DNA of 64,000 nt from Solea solea (GCF_958295425.1 NC_081150.1:2532001-2596000), one strand, 5' to 3'. Shown: positions 11,561-25,535, counted from the first letter of the stretch. Program-made: numbers and translations. The notes: a model not told the origin generated them from the letters alone.

Positions 11561-14500
11561 CCAGATATAACCCTCGGATTATTTGATTCCCATGTGATGT
11601 AACAACAGTGAGGCCTAAGTTTCTGTCACGGTGATTCCTGTGAAACTCAACCCTGTACACAGACTTAAAACAATAATGTAAGAAAACACCTTCATTTATA
11701 CCAAAAGCATCGGCACTGAGGTTGAGGATGAAAGTTGTTGGTTGTCTAAGTTTAGAAACACAAATTAGACACACGGGAACGGATAGCTGATTAAAAGTGC
11801 TGCTTTCCCCTTTATTCTTACAATTTACCACACATTTCCTGTCAAGTGTATTTTTTATTCAGGGGAGTAAACTCATAACAGATGCTACTTTTGAACCCAT
11901 GACTCAGTAAAATGAACAAATAATTAAACCACAATCTATTTTTTTTTCCAGTGAACACAAGCACATCATCATATTCAGTTTCCGCTGTGATTCCAAAGTG
12001 ATGGAGATTTGAAATAAATAAATAAAAATCGCCAAACAAAGTGAATCCATGCATTATGGACAACACGCTGGACTTTCTGCCTTTGTGTTTGGCCTCGTGA
12101 TTAATAATAGAACATTTCTGCTCCTACATGAGGGCATTAAATATTAAAAGGGCAAAAATAAGCTGTTTAATGGGATCCTGTGCTGCACATTTGTCATGTG
12201 TGGCTGCAGCAGCTGGAGCATGTGCACACACACACTGTTAATAACAGAATAAGAGAAAGAGCAGAGTGAAAACTTGACAACTGAACTCAGTGCACTTCAT
12301 TCACACATGCAAGTTTAAAAACTGGAAAACAAGGTTTAGCACTAAACCTGAAGAAAGTGTTTGAAACAGAGGTCACATTCATAATTCATAATTCAAAAGC
12401 AGAGTTAATGCTGTATTGAAAAACAAAAAATGCTTACCTTTTTTCATTCTGTGAGGCTGGAGCGCACACTCACTTACAGTTAACTTGTTTAGTTGATGCT
12501 TTGTACTTTTTTTATGCACTTTATTGCAGGTATTGACATTACAAAGGATATGTTTCATCATTTTTTCATTCATCCTGCCATATTTATAAAGTTTTAACAA
12601 GAGAAATAAGATGGAACGCATAAACTAATTCCAACAAAAAGGATAATTAAACTCATTGGGATGATAAAAATCTCTGTAGCAAGAGTGTCCTGGCCAACAC
12701 AGACAACAGTACTTATAGGTTAGGGCACAGATACAACATACTTAATACTCAACACAATGTAAAAATAAGAAAAATGTACATAACAATCTACTTAAAATAT
12801 ACAAAATGCAGTATAAAATCACATAATCAGCATTTTTTCAATAACATCAATATAACACAGACCAGATCCCCAAGTTTCAGAAAATGTTTTGTAGCTTTTG
12901 CTATGAACTCTTGTAGATGACAATAAGTCCTGGGATCAGAGACAATAACCCCCTGTACTGTTCTTGATCATCTACTAAACTGTAGAGCTGCAGTGAGAGG
13001 TTTTCTGCTTCCTCAGACTTCAGGAGGTCAGTGAAGAAAACACAGTAGGCTATTGATTAAGATGCGTAACCACAAGATCTTTGGAGGGGGATGTGGTTGT
13101 CCAAGTGGTGATTCAACTACCAGAAAAAGAACAAAAGATTTTTGGAATTCAGGTGGAATTAAAACTTCCACTTTAAAAAAAAAAATCTTTATCACCAATC
13201 CAGAACATTTAAATGTTTCTTAACATCTTATTCCACTCTCTGTATGGCAATTTATTATTGAGAATGTAATACCTACCCTGACCCCTAACCCAAGTTAAAA
13301 GAGAAATAATCAGAGATTAAAACCGTGATGCATTTACATTTGTCATTTTCATCTCAGAAATCAAGTCAAGTGCCTTCATTTGTACGCATAGACAAATTTG
13401 ACTTGCAGGCGTCCTTAAAAATCCTGCAACCACAGGACTGACAACAGTTATTATGACTAACATAATAACTGAAATAAAAAACCCACTAAAACGAGGAAAA
13501 GGAGTGAAATAAAAGTAAAAGAAATAAAAAAACAAGAGCTACAATCGTGATAAACAGAACCACTGAAAACCAGTCTGAGAATAAAAACAAATAAAATGGA
13601 TCAAAACATTTTGATATAAAAACTACACAAATAAATACATATTGCAGATAACGTGCAATGGCTGCAGGAACAAAGCTACGTTTGTTTTGCATTGTTTTCT
13701 ACAGAGATCTTTGTAAATGTGGTGTGAAATGTGTGACAGGCAATTAGTGATGCGTGGGGTTTGGAACACATGAAGTTACATAAACAGAAGAATAACTCAA
13801 ATCTGTCGAATATGTAAACTACATTGTAGCTCCATTGTCAAACGATATGAAACCATAATGTGACAGTTTTCTATTTCACTTTCTGAACAGGAAAAGAAGA
13901 AGCAGCCTTGGTGATATCACTGCCATCACTGTGACTTTAGAAACAGGCAACACAACAACAGCGTCTATGTCCAACTAGTACAATTTATTTAAAAATGCGT
14001 CCGTCCACACAATCCCACATGTTTGCGGGTGGTAGATCTTCTGAAATCTGTCGGAAACAAATCTTAGTTAAACTTAGTTAAACTTGCTAGTAAATTGTGG
14101 GGACTTTATTTAAAGAAGCTGTACTATTTTTACTCTGCAACATTTTAATCAAGCGCTAACTCAGAGTTCTCTCCCTAAACTTTATTGGCGTAAATATGAA
14201 AGCTAAAACTTGCATTATGTGAAATTCTGTTGCTGCTGATGGTGATACTAACTACCTGTAAACCGCAGTAATGAGGAAAAGAAGAGAATGTACAGTAAAT
14301 GTAGATCGACAACTACTGCCTGCCTGTCGGCTGCAGAGGGACGACGAGGCATGTGGGCCGTTGGACCTGCGCTGGAAATGTGCTGCTGAACCAATCCCAT
14401 AATCAATAGCTTCTTCAGGCACCAGGGAGAACTGCTAATGAGAGCGAGGAGAGGTGGATACTGAGCTTATGAAGGAGAGTCTGCTTTTCATAAAGGCTGA

Positions 14501-17500
14501 CAGCAGAACTTTTCTAAACGCAGACATGTGGGTCATCTTAACTCTGGGAACTGAACTTAAGTGGATGGGCAGTGAGTGTTTGACACATCAGAAACTTAAT
14601 GGCAAACTTGGGTCAATTTTAAATGTAACCTCAAAGCTAATTTGCCCTTGTGAATATGGACACATCAGACAAAATGGAGCAGTAGCATGGAATATTGTGA
14701 GGGGGCAGTGTAGCCAATAGTTGAAGTGAGACATCCATAGTTTTAACAGTGGTGGAACTTTTTCAGGACAATCTGTGAGTTATTAAGAAACTGCTTTGTT
14801 GTTTTTGTTTGTCAAACGTCGTGATCATTGGTATCTGACTTGGAATGATGTGTATTAATGTTGGTCTTATATATTCACAAACTGACAATGACTTAAACTC
14901 ATACATGTGTATGTGATGCTCAACAAGCATGTCTAGAATAAACCTGGTGTAAACAGCAGATATTTGTCGACATGAAATAGTACAAGCACAGGTTTTACCA
15001 GTTTAGGTCGATTCTACTCCAGGTTTCAGGAGAAACATACATACTTCCTGTATGATCTGGATAACTGGATGTGTTCCAAAAACTTGATTGAAAAATAATG
15101 AGACTGTATGGTAATTATAGTGTTGCTAAACCAACAAATCTACTGGTGGCTTAAGACGTTTGCACAGTACTGCATGTGCCGTCTTTATGGTGGGCGTGAT
15201 GGTGGGCAGGTCTGATGCTTCATGCCAGAAGAAGCTATTGGTTCACCTCCATCATCCCCCCAATTTACCTCCCAATCCACACACACACAAATCTTCATTG
15301 ACAATCTTGTCAAAGAACATGGTTGTGTTTTGTCAAATTTGCTAATTTTGTCGATGAGTTCATGTTGGACCTTTGTGTTTCCTTTTGTATAGTTGAAGTC
15401 ACACATGTCTTGTCATGCACTTCCTGTTTTCAGATCCTGACTTCCACCCATTGTGTGTTTTTTCCCTCCATTGAGATTGCTAACCCCGCCCCTCATTGGT
15501 TACACCTGTGTTCCCCTACCTCCATGTATAAATAGTCCTCATTTGTCCCTTGTCTTGTGTCCTGTCGTCCAGGAACCAGGTCAGCACATTTCTATTGACC
15601 ATACTGACCATACTACTGTTGCACCTCATGTAAATACTGCCTGTGTGTTATTCTAATGTATATTTGACTTTTATTTATAACTTAACAGAACCTAGTTAAC
15701 TGTTTTGTGTTTGCTGACTGCCTTGAATACATTTTTAAATTGAAAAACGTAGCAGAGCAGAGTCTGCTATATGGCTAAGTTTGGATTGGATAATGTAGCC
15801 TGGTGTGGTGGTTATGTGATGGCAACCATGCTCCAGACAAAGTGAAGCAGTGTTGCAGTTAACACAAGTTAACTCTGCTGCATTTATCCTGGTGTGATTC
15901 TCACATTAAGTGACTGCATTCGTGCAAATTCCGATGCATTTTAATTAGCTAGAGAGGAAACACAACCACAGGGCTGAGTCGTGTGTTACATTAGCACAAA
16001 TTGATTGAGAATTTAAACCAAGATCTCCTGTGTAATCATGTAAGATTATGTTGTAACCACGGAAACATGTGCAGTACGCCTGTCTGCGCAACTACAGGGA
16101 ATTTACTTGATCGATCAGGTCTTAGAAATCAGGTTAAATCGCAATGTGTGTGTGTGGTGGAGTTAGTTCACAAGGTTTGAGAGTTAATAACTAACATGTT
16201 GCTTGATTAAATGTTATGACCATGCAGATACTCCATTTAATCAGTTTGTACAACAACTGCACATTTTACATAGACAACTTTATTGGTTGTCCACCAACCA
16301 GTGGACATAATTGCATCAAATTCAAATATGCTGGCACGGTATAATTTAACACTGTCCAAAGGCCACAATGTGAACTTTAGTCATATTTATTGAACATTTA
16401 TCGGTAAAAGTCTCATTAGCATCAGAAATAGATGTTTCTCATATTTTCTCTTCATAGGGTAATCATAATTATTTGAAAATGAGGAAAATGAGCTCATTTG
16501 CAATTATCTAAATGAATATTCTTTGCAAATGATCTCTTCTTGTATTTGGACAATCCAGAGTAGAAGTGAGCAGCTGGTGGAGCTGAGAACAGTCACATAA
16601 AATAATGGCTCCACAAAACATTACATCCAACTTTAGGGATGTAGAGAGCAGTATACTGTGAATATGATCAGGGGAAAGAATTAATAACTATTAGAACAAA
16701 CATATTTATGAGATTATTTACTTTAAATGTAGTGATTGTCTTCAGGGAGAACCAAGGCCATAAAATGTGTCGACGAGGGTCAGGGCGTAGTACATTTTTA
16801 GATTCCCCCACCACCCACACACAAACGTGTTCACCTTGTCGAACTATTACTCATGTAATGTTGAACACGCAGTGTGCTTCCTATTTTTGTTGCCTTGTCT
16901 GCTGTCTCTTTGGTTGTGGCTAATAGCTAAGCTAACAAGTACAGTACTTTGCAATCTACAGTGTAGAATCAGAAATAATTAAACACTCCACAATGGTGTC
17001 ATGACTGTTCGCTCAGGACAGCAAAACAACAAAACATCACAGTCTTATTTTAAAGAGTGCCCTCTGCTGGAAGGAATGCACAGTGATTACTGCAGACAGT
17101 CCGATGTGCTTTTAGATTTCAAACCGTTATTTAAATGAGACAAGATATCTAAAGCTCTAAAAATTCCAGAATTCCAATTGAGAAACTGAAGGTGTTTTGG
17201 AAAGTTTAATTTTCCAAGCATTCTCCAATTCATAAAGATCCACTGCAACCAGGGTCTTCAGTCGAGTCTTGTTTTTGCCTCTTGTCCGATGACATTCATG
17301 CAGATGCGTCTCACTGCATTCTGTCAATATGTGGACATGACGGCAGTTATTTCTGTGCCAGGACATCAGAGGGATCTTCAGATTGAGAAACACCAACACA
17401 ACTCCCCTGTAGACATAAGGAAAAGCAAGTGATAATTAAGTGATAATTAATACCAGCGAAGCACACACTGTACATGATGTTACTAACCGGAATTACTAGA

Positions 17501-18290
17501 TCATCAGTGTTCACTGCTCACACACACACACACACATCTCCTCTGCCTCCTCTTCTATTATAAACTAATATTTAATTTAGGAAACGCTCTCATAAAACTG
17601 GGGCTTTTGAGGGAAAACTGGAAATGGATGATAATGAGGCAGGGAGGATCATGGTCTCAAAGCTAACCATTAAGCACATGTCAGCGGTTTCCAGCCTCTT
17701 ATCTTTGACTAATATTTCCTGCAGCAACACTAACGTAATTAACACTATGTGGAGGTTATTCATAGGAGAGTCGCATGAAAAATAAGGCGCAAGACATTTG
17801 TGTCAGGTCACTGGTGTTGAGAGTGTTATGAAGCTTTTACATGTTTAGGTTCACGGTGTCGAAGTCAGCGGGGGATCTAGCAACAGAAATTAAAAACACA
17901 CTTCTGCTTGCATGTATTTGGCCGTGGTCCCGTTCATTCTAAAATAAGGAGCTCCACAATCCCAGGAGCGACGGTTTCTCATCGTATGCCGTTGGTGGTA
18001 CATGTATGGGTATGGGTGGACGTCATCGCAACACCTTTTGAAGTGGAGATCCACGTTATCGTCTTCTATGTTGTTGTCTTCTCTCACCACAACAACCTCA
18101 TAGGGTCAATGCTTACTGTAGCAGACATAGACGACACTAACTTCATGGGAACCACAGCAGAAACCTATGGACTTGCAGACTCACAGTAAGAATAGGAACA
18201 TTTTGTCTTTGGTTTTAAATAATCCTGGCAAATATGTAACGATATATCATTTTAGTCGTGAAAGTCCTGGAACAACTGCCTACTGACTTA
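11561..18290. other. Long gene-free stretch
   Basis: Nearly 7 kb without a recognisable gene. Notable items: a tandem 'cttagttaaa' pair at 14064-14085; a C/T-rich segment with 'cattggttacacctgtgttc' and a TATA-like 'tataaatag' at about 15495-15536, related in layout to 24.2, 37.5 and 48.1 kb; an AT-rich TAAT/ATTTGCAA-rich patch at 16380-16545 that looks like conserved non-coding DNA; a (CA)n tract at 17519-17536; and a CpG-containing patch at 17890-18190, open on both strands but unidentified. Confidence 0.5.
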
Positions 18291-18460
18291 GGTCACAGAG
18301 TGGTCAAGTGACTAGCATTGTTGTCTCACAGCGAGAAAGTCCGAGGGCCTCTCTGTGTGGAGTTTGCATGTTGAATGTTGACCCTGTGATGGACCGTCCT
18401 GCAAACTGTCCAGGGTGAACCTTCCCTTTCGTCCCATACGTCAGCGGGGATTGGCACCAG
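18291..18460 (+). mobile_element. tRNA-derived SINE fragment, plus orientation
   Basis: 'Agtggtcaagtgactagcat' and 'gttgtctcacagcgagaaag' correspond to the tRNA-like head, and 'ctctgtgtggagtttgcatg' to the body. 'Gaccctgtgatggac' and 'gtccagggtgaacc' follow, with an internal deletion. It is the same family as 44559-44832 (+) and, reverse-complemented, 58749-59091. Confidence 0.75.
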
Positions 18461-20261
18461 AGATATTGATTACGACCAAGGATTGAGTTTCTGGAGTCAG
18501 TGAAGAGTTAAGTTTAAAAGCTTTATTGTAAGACAAAGACAAACATGAACAAGGAGATGTTAACAGTTGGGCATCCTCTATCATTCTGCCTGTGAATCCC
18601 AGAGTTATGGTTTATCTGAGGTTTTGGAGAAAAAGGGGCGAGAGGGGAGAGACGTCATATACCGAGAGTCGACCTTGTGTTATCAGTCCTCTGCCCCAGA
18701 TAGGTTAGGTTCACCAGAGATATAATGAGGCACACTCTGTAGACAAATTACGGGTGCCGGGGTTACACAGAGATGCAGCTGGCCTTGTCCTGAGTTTGTT
18801 AGGCTTGTGCTTTTAGGAATGTGAGTTGCTAATTTAAAGAAGGCCGAATAATAAGTTTTTTCTCTTACAGCTGCGCATCTGACTGTGACATCACCCTCTG
18901 GTTTGTGAACTCTAGTTTTGAAACCCTGTCTTTTCTTTTGTTAAAGGAAACGAGGAAATGCTTCATGTCTGTCTGTCTGTCTGAGATGAGACATGTTGTG
19001 CTTTATCGACTATTTGACTGCCTCTTGGTCACTGTTCTATAAACTTGCATTTGACTTTATTTGCACCAAGTAGAATCACCACCTAATGGGTATTCAATAG
19101 AATACAGATTACTGTGTTGACTGAAGCCTGAAACATGTGAGGTGGAGGCTGGAAAGAGAGAGTTGTCTCCTGCCTGTGGATCCTCTTGAGCCATGAGTCT
19201 GATGGAGTGAGACATTTAGGGATAAATGCTCCTTATGTACACGACATGGAATTCCACTAGAGGGTTTTGTGTCATGTATTCCCTTGAAGTTTAGCAGGGA
19301 GCTGCCTCTTTGCTAGACGTGTTATCAAAATATCAAGCTGTACCAGTGGAGGATTTTTGCCCTTTTAGTCACTCAACGCAGTCGCAGGGCCGGTGGGATT
19401 TTTCACAAGGAAAAGCCATTTCACAGATGCGCTGTCTGTCAGCGTTTTTGGGAAGCACAAGTAAGCGTGTTAGACTGTTGGGGGAGGGGATGGGAGAATG
19501 GGTGAGATGGAGGCGACTGTGAGGGCAGATCAGAATTGATGTGGATAGAGCAAAGATGGTGGAGGAGAATGAGGGAGCCGTGGAGTGAGAGAGCGAGCAC
19601 AGATGGATTGAGAGATAGACAGGTGGGAATGCAGGCAGACCAATCAGAGGGAGGGAAGCAGCGGAGGAGCAGCAGTGCCTCTGCTGCCTCCTGTAATGAC
19701 ACCAGTAGGAGGTGATTATTGGGTAGAAAATAAAGCGCAGGCCTTCACCGCTGAGTCTGATCCATGTCAAGCGCTTATAGAAACACCTGATACAAAGGAT
19801 GCCATTGACTTCCTGTGTCTTACATAAGCCTATCTCTAACCCTCACATAAGCAAGGTCACGTCAGATTGATTGGTTGAATGAATGAGTGATTCCTGAGTA
19901 TAACCCAAGGATTAGAGAATGAAATCTGTGGAAATGTGGAAATCTCTGAGCATGAATTTCAGATGTTCATGTTATTCTACATTCTTTCCTATGTGTAGAT
20001 TAATGAACTGCATTCAGTTAAAATATTTGTTCATTCACAGCAGGGAAGCAAGTGCAGCGTAAATGAAGAACATGAAAGCAGCCGACTCAGGCACGTGTGC
20101 TCATATGAGACCGTGGTCTTCAGTCTGGACTACATTTTAAAGACCTCCGTTTTCCTCCTTGTTCTTGAATTCCGGTTGAGCTGGACTCCCGTGTTTTGTT
20201 TTGTGTGTCTCTCTTGTGTCATGTATTTGTTTGCTACGCTTTTGTATTGATGTGGATCTGT
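18461..20261. other. Gene-free stretch, repeat-like in part
   Basis: 18480-18920 has the mixed composition of an old interspersed repeat ('agctttattgtaagacaaag', 'tgacatcaccctctggtttg') but I cannot name it. A (TGTC)4 tract lies at about 18966-18982. 19480-19640 is purine-rich (gagag, gggag). No gene is recognised. Confidence 0.4.
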
Positions 20262-20312
20262 GCTGCACTTTGGTCAACCTTGTTTTAAATGTGCTCTATA
20301 AATAAAATGTGA
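20262..20312 (+). mobile_element. LINE/SINE 3'-end fragment with AATAAA
   Basis: 'Ctgcactttggtcaacctt' followed by 'tttaaatgtgctctataaat' and AATAAA is a familiar 3' terminus of fish retroposons ('ttaaatgtgctatataaata' type). Only about 50 bp are clear. Confidence 0.5.
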
Positions 20313-20738
20313 GAGTTAGACAGAGGTCATTCACCCCTGACCCACATTCAGGTTGTTTCACCTGAGTCGAGGTGTGAGAGAGACACAGTCTGCTACCGTG
20401 GGAGTGTTGGATTTCACCTGTGTTGCTCTGTGTGAGTGTTTTTAAAAGAGAGCTCAGAACAGCAGTGTCGGTGGCTTTTCCAGGTTAACACAAAAAGGTG
20501 TCTTTCACCTGGATGACTGACAATCTTCACAGACATGAGACACTGCAGCATGAAGCAGCATTTTATGTAAAATGGTATCCTCAGTATCCCATCATCAAGG
20601 TAGGGATTAAAGGTTTGCTGAACTGATAACAACCATTTACTGTTCTGTATTGACACACTGCAGAACCTGCTCTTTCCTCTTCATGGATGTCAACGTAGAA
20701 GTGTCTGAAACCTGTATTCCATCCAACTTCCATTCATC

Positions 20739-21055
20739 CAGGGGTTCTCAAACTTTTTCTTTTGGGCCCCGCCCCCAAAAACTCTCACGAAATTGTAACA
20801 ATGTGTCGAGTATAACATTTATTAAAAGAAACATCAATATGCGAAGAAACTTTTCACTTTTCTTTCAATAATTGTGCAAATAACACTTTTGCTTTAGCAA
20901 TACAAAATAACACAATTTTCTAAACAAGAAATACATTTCGATAACAAAGAATACTTTAACAATATCAATAATTTGCTGTGCAAATAAGCTTTTAATAAAA
21001 AAGTCTCCACGCCCCCCCAGGTTGGCCCACCCCACAGGTTTTCCCAATTCCACTG
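20739..21055. mobile_element. Possible old hAT-like element
   Basis: The left end is 'caggggttctcaaacttttt', a standard hAT (Charlie) terminus. The right end reverse-complements to 'cagtggaattgggaaaacct', a degenerate match, and both are followed by G/C-rich 'ggggcgg/gggcc' subterminal sequence. I see no 8-bp duplication, and there is no transposase frame. Confidence 0.5.
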
Positions 21056-22564
21056 GTTGCAAACTTAAGTAAAACATTTTCCTGAGGACTTTGTGCCTGA
21101 CAGCTACTGACTACTGTAAAAAAAGGGGAATGTTGTATCTACGTATAATGACAATAAAGATCCCGCAGATTTGGATTCAGGAGTATATGTAAACTATGTT
21201 TTTGTTGTGTAAAAAAACGTTTTTACAAAAAAGAGAAACATAATCTGGGACAAAATAAGTTTCATTTATAAAATATAATTTGAGAATGCAGTTCAGCCGT
21301 GACAAAGTGGAATTTTTGTGAGACAGCGTTGGCTAAAAATGTCAAAATTGCTTCTTTCAAAGAGATTTATAAATGCTGCACCCCAACTTTGTGAGACATT
21401 ACTCCCTGTGAAGTTCTTGACACATTTTCTCATCATCCGTATCTCCAGCGCTTTCCCATTGACTGTTTTTGCAGATAAAAGACCTGTCTGATTGTGCTCT
21501 TAACAATTCACATCCATACCCTGTTTTCTTTTGATGAGCTGCTGCAGGAGAGAAGCTCCTCATGAAAACAAGGAACAATACAGCTCAGGTTCTCCCCCCA
21601 CGGGTTGCTTCTGTGGCCCAGATACAGTATGTTACGAGTATTCTCTTTTCGTAACCGTGCCTTCATCTTCTCTCCTCACCCTCTGCCTTTCCTTCCATCC
21701 TTCCGTCTCCTTCACTGTGTCTATACGCCGCGTTTCTCCTCCTTTGTTGTTGCTGCTTCTCTGACTCAGCCCTGTGGCTATACCTTTGAAAGTGTCACAT
21801 CAAACACATCAAACAAACTTGCAGCTGTACCTCAATGCTATAGATTCTCTGTATATTCATTTATTTATTTTTATTTTTGCTATACAACCCATGCATCTTC
21901 ATACTTTACATCCCGTATGTGCAGACCTTGTTTTTCTGAGTGACTATTCTCTTCTTATTTGTTCTTTTGAGAATATAATCCCGGAGGATGTGATCCTGGA
22001 TGTGATCCTGCAGCATATCCTAAGGGTCAGAACATACAAATCCCCATGTGTCTTCTCATAGTCCTGGCATATGCTTGGAATGCCTCTCTTGTTGTGCTTG
22101 TTGGTTGTTTTCAGTCTCTCCCTCTGCCTCCGCCTCACCCTGTCACTCTCATGAATGAATCTCTTGTTGCTGTCATTCTCAATCACTGTCTTTGTTTGTT
22201 TCTGCTAGCTTTGTTCCACTCGAGGGACAGAGACACTAATGCTCCATATTCCACTGGACACAAAGAACCCTGTTTCATCCTGGTTTAAAACCTGTTTTTG
22301 ACCTGTTGGGATGTGATTAATCAGCATTTACCTTCGGGTCAAATGATGCTGCGATGCATATGGGTTTTAATTGGCTGTGATTGTCACCAGTGTAATGTAT
22401 GGACTCATTTCTTCTTAATCTGCTCAATTTTTGGCAGTTATGCAAATTCCAGCGTCATTTACGGGGCAGCGCTAACGTGCCAGTTCATCTTCTGTTAGCC
22501 ACGAGAACCCGTTAGTGAACAGATACATGGACAGATACATGGCAGCTCTCGAGTTCATCCTCCT
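21056..22564. other. Gene-free stretch
   Basis: Pyrimidine-rich around 21650-21760. There are exact 12-bp tandem pairs at 21987-22010 ('gatgtgatcctg') and 22519-22542 ('acagatacatgg'). No recognisable gene. Confidence 0.5.
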
Positions 22565-22646
22565 CGGCAGTGGGTGTGAATGGGTGAATGGCAAAACTGT
22601 AGTGTAAAGCAGGTTTGAATGGTCATCAAGAGTAGAAAAGTGCTTG
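22565..22646 (+). mobile_element. SINE 3'-body fragment
   Basis: 'Ggtgtgaatgggtgaatggc', 'actgtagtgtaaagc' and 'ggtcatcaagagtagaaaag' form the usual 3' body of a second fish tRNA-SINE family ('gtgtgaatgggtgaatg ... aaagcgctt'). The head is absent or unrecognisable. Confidence 0.6.
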
Positions 22647-25440
22647 AGTAATTCTCCTTGTCAGTCCAAAAATGCACTTCTCTGGATTTTCACCTTATTT
22701 TTTCTGTGTAGCAGCTTCTTCAATTATTTACGGGTCAGAGTCAGGGGGTGGGAACTGTGGAGCATACGCAGAGCGATTAGACCGGCATGAGTCCGGTCTT
22801 CAACTACCGATCACATGATCTGGGTGTGTTAGTCTGACATTGAGACATTTTTACTTGTGTTTTACAAAGTTTGATGGGTTAGTTGGATTTGTGTGATGCC
22901 ATGTACTGAGTAAGAATGAGCTCCATTGTTGTTGTTGTCTTCTCTTCTTCGATCGACTTTGATTCTGGTGAAAAAAACAAACAATGTTTTGATCTCACGT
23001 GAAAGAGGCATAAGAGAGACAAGTGGGTTAATTTCATATCACCATGTGTGGTTGTTTGCTGTATTTCCTTCTCTGGGTCTCTGAGCTTCTCTCTCATTAT
23101 CACGTTCATCCTGCTTTTCAATTAAATTCAAGCAGTGTTACTGACACTCTCTACATCTTTCATTTCTTTTTATTGGCTTTTTCTTTCTCACATCACAATA
23201 CCAAATCCACTCTTTCCCAGTTTCTATCAATTCAAAGCTCTCAGCTACACCCACACTCCCTGACCCTAACAAAGAAGGTGTTTCCCACTAGGAGAAAACA
23301 GTTGGAAGCCATTGCACATCAACCTTTAAAGATCAATACAGTGGGTGGAGGCCAGTAGGTGCTGCCAGAATGTGGGTGGAACCAGTTCTCAATATGCGGT
23401 TTGATATTTTAATGGCTTCTGGGGTTTTGATTCAGAAATAAAATTGTTCGGTTCAAATGAATTATAGTGATAAAAGTGCAGTTTCCCTCGGTTACACAGA
23501 CTGATGTAGCATCTTTTAGCTTTTCATGCAGCAGCTACCTGTAGTTACCACATGTAGCTGAAGAGGCCACTGTTGCTACTGTTTAGTCACCTGCCAAGTT
23601 TGAAGCCTGTCAAGCAAACCATTGATTTGTTTTGTGATTAAAAGACAGTCAAACAATTCAAGGGAATGGGATATTTATGGTACCCGAAATATATATATAG
23701 CCTTTAACCTGGAGGGGACTCCACTTGGTTATGAGCTGCCTTATAAATGATATAGATGGAGAAATAGGCCATTTCCAAGCATTTCCGCACCACCATAAAC
23801 AGTCACTGCATGGAACATTACATTTTCCAGTTGCTCACACACTTTTTCTTATGACTGAGTGAAAATCACTTCTTCCCACAGTCAGCACAACAGCAGCTTG
23901 CGTGAAAGACACCACGGGTTACCTTTCACTGCCTCAGCTCAAAACACATCCAGTGACCACATGTTTCAAAATTCATGAAGGTCACGGAAGCTCTGAGGAA
24001 AAAATGGGAGGTTTAAAGCACTGAGATGTTTTCTGCACTTCTTTCACAAATACTCAGTTATGAAGTTATAAATGTTAAACAAAAGTGTGGTAGTGTGGAA
24101 GCAGGTTAAAATGTACATATATAGATATAGGTCGAGTGTAGGTTGTGTGTGGATTCTGTTTTGTTTTGTTGTATAGCTTCTGTTTCTTGTGTTATTTCCA
24201 GTACTTCCTGTCTTGTCATGTCTGGCTGTACTTCCTGCCTCTATGTTGTCCCTGATTACTCACACCTGTTACTAGTTAGTTTCACCTGCTGACTTCTCCT
24301 TCACCACATCAGTAAACTTTGTGTGTTTGTTGGACAGTTTCGTCATGAACGACCATGAAGCTTCTGTGTGAGTTTTATTTTAAACCCTCGTTACTGTTAG
24401 GAATACTGATTTCCTTAAATACATATATCCTCATATGATATATATTCTCTTGTTTTAATGAGAGAAACTGTCAGTAATAATAATTTCCCCTTTAGAGTCG
24501 GCGTTGTTTTCCTTTTGATAAAATATTAAAGCTTGATTCTGTAGTTGACTCTGACTTTGCAATCTTATATTTTGGATATTGCACATACAGTGAAAGATTT
24601 GAGAAACAAAGGTGCAGCAAAAGTCTCTTGAATCACAGCTTGAATCAGTCACAGTTACATCACATCATCACAACTGTATCCTGACTCCAGGTCAAACATT
24701 AAAGCAACATTTAGCTCATTTAAAAAAGAGATTCTGACTTTAATGTTTATGACACTGTAGGGGGGGGGAAGAGCGCTGTTAATCAAAGATGGACTCATGC
24801 TTTGATTAACTTTGGTTTCTGGATCAAATTATCTCTGCTGTTTGAACAATTTGATAATTGTAATATAAAAATCGTCATGAGCTTATGAAATTAATTGTGG
24901 AAATAAACATAATTGTGTTTGCCTCAAGTCACAAAGGAACATTTTGCACAGAACATGAAATTAATTTTTGCAAGATCACAAATTGGATTTGGATGATCTT
25001 ACCCACGTGTCCATTATAATTCCCTGGCGGTGTTTTGCTTAGAGTCAAACTACTCTTTTCATGATATTAATGGGTTCCTCACAAAGTGTAATTTATTAAC
25101 AAGCTTTATTTTTTTTTCTTTGCCTAAATGGGAGGAACAAACCACTGGGAGCTGATATTGCATTCTGGGAAATAAAGATGTCAGATTTTGACAGTTAAGA
25201 TGAATTAATTGATTGATGACAATGATCTGCCCCTGGAGAGCTTTTAGGCATGGACGTATTTCCTGTTTTATATTTCAATTACTATATTTTCATGTGTCTG
25301 CTCTGGTTTTTACATTCTGACTCAGTTTGTTTCCTGCTTTGATCTCATGTTCCAATGTTTCTCTGCATCATCCTGTCCTGTCAGCATTTGAATAATACAT
25401 TTTATTTACATACAGTACAGTAACAGAATGATAATAATAT
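22647..25440. other. Gene-free stretch with hairpins
   Basis: Holds a 7-bp-stem hairpin at 22779-22799 (agaccgg/ccggtct) and a C/T-rich segment at 24180-24390 related in layout to 15.4 kb. An 11-bp perfect inverted repeat lies at 24778-24810, followed by an AT-rich possibly constrained block to about 25080. No gene. Confidence 0.45.
24778..24810. repeat. Inverted repeat: 11-bp arms, 11-bp loop
   Basis: Arms 'gttaatcaaag' (24778-24788) and 'ctttgattaac' (24800-24810) are perfectly complementary. Each arm contains CTTTGAT (TCF/LEF-like) and GTTAAT (HNF1 half-site-like) words. Confidence 0.9.
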
Positions 25441-25535
25441 CAGTCAATCAGACTTTATTTATAAAGCAACTCTATGCAACACTTCTCAAAACAAGGTCAC
25501 AAAGTACTTTACAAAACAACAATCAAGCAAAACAA
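25441..25535. mobile_element. Interspersed-repeat fragment ('caatcagactttatttata')
   Basis: 'Tcaatcagactttatttata' and 'tcacaaagtactttacaaaa' are the paired landmarks of a common fish retroposon terminus ('ctttatttatatagcac ... aaagtgctttaca'). The boundaries are uncertain. Confidence 0.5.

Noticed and set aside
11370..11831. 153-codon minus frame
   Set aside because: It crosses a SINE-like fragment and shows no motif. Considered a chance frame.
17890..18190. CpG-containing segment open on both strands (93 and 66 codons)
   Set aside because: I tested it against transposase and other retroelement patterns that I know and found no motif. Left unannotated as a gene.
19369..19770. 133-codon minus frame
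   Set aside because: The Ser/Pro/Leu-rich text comes from a purine-rich plus strand. No domain or conservation signal is visible.
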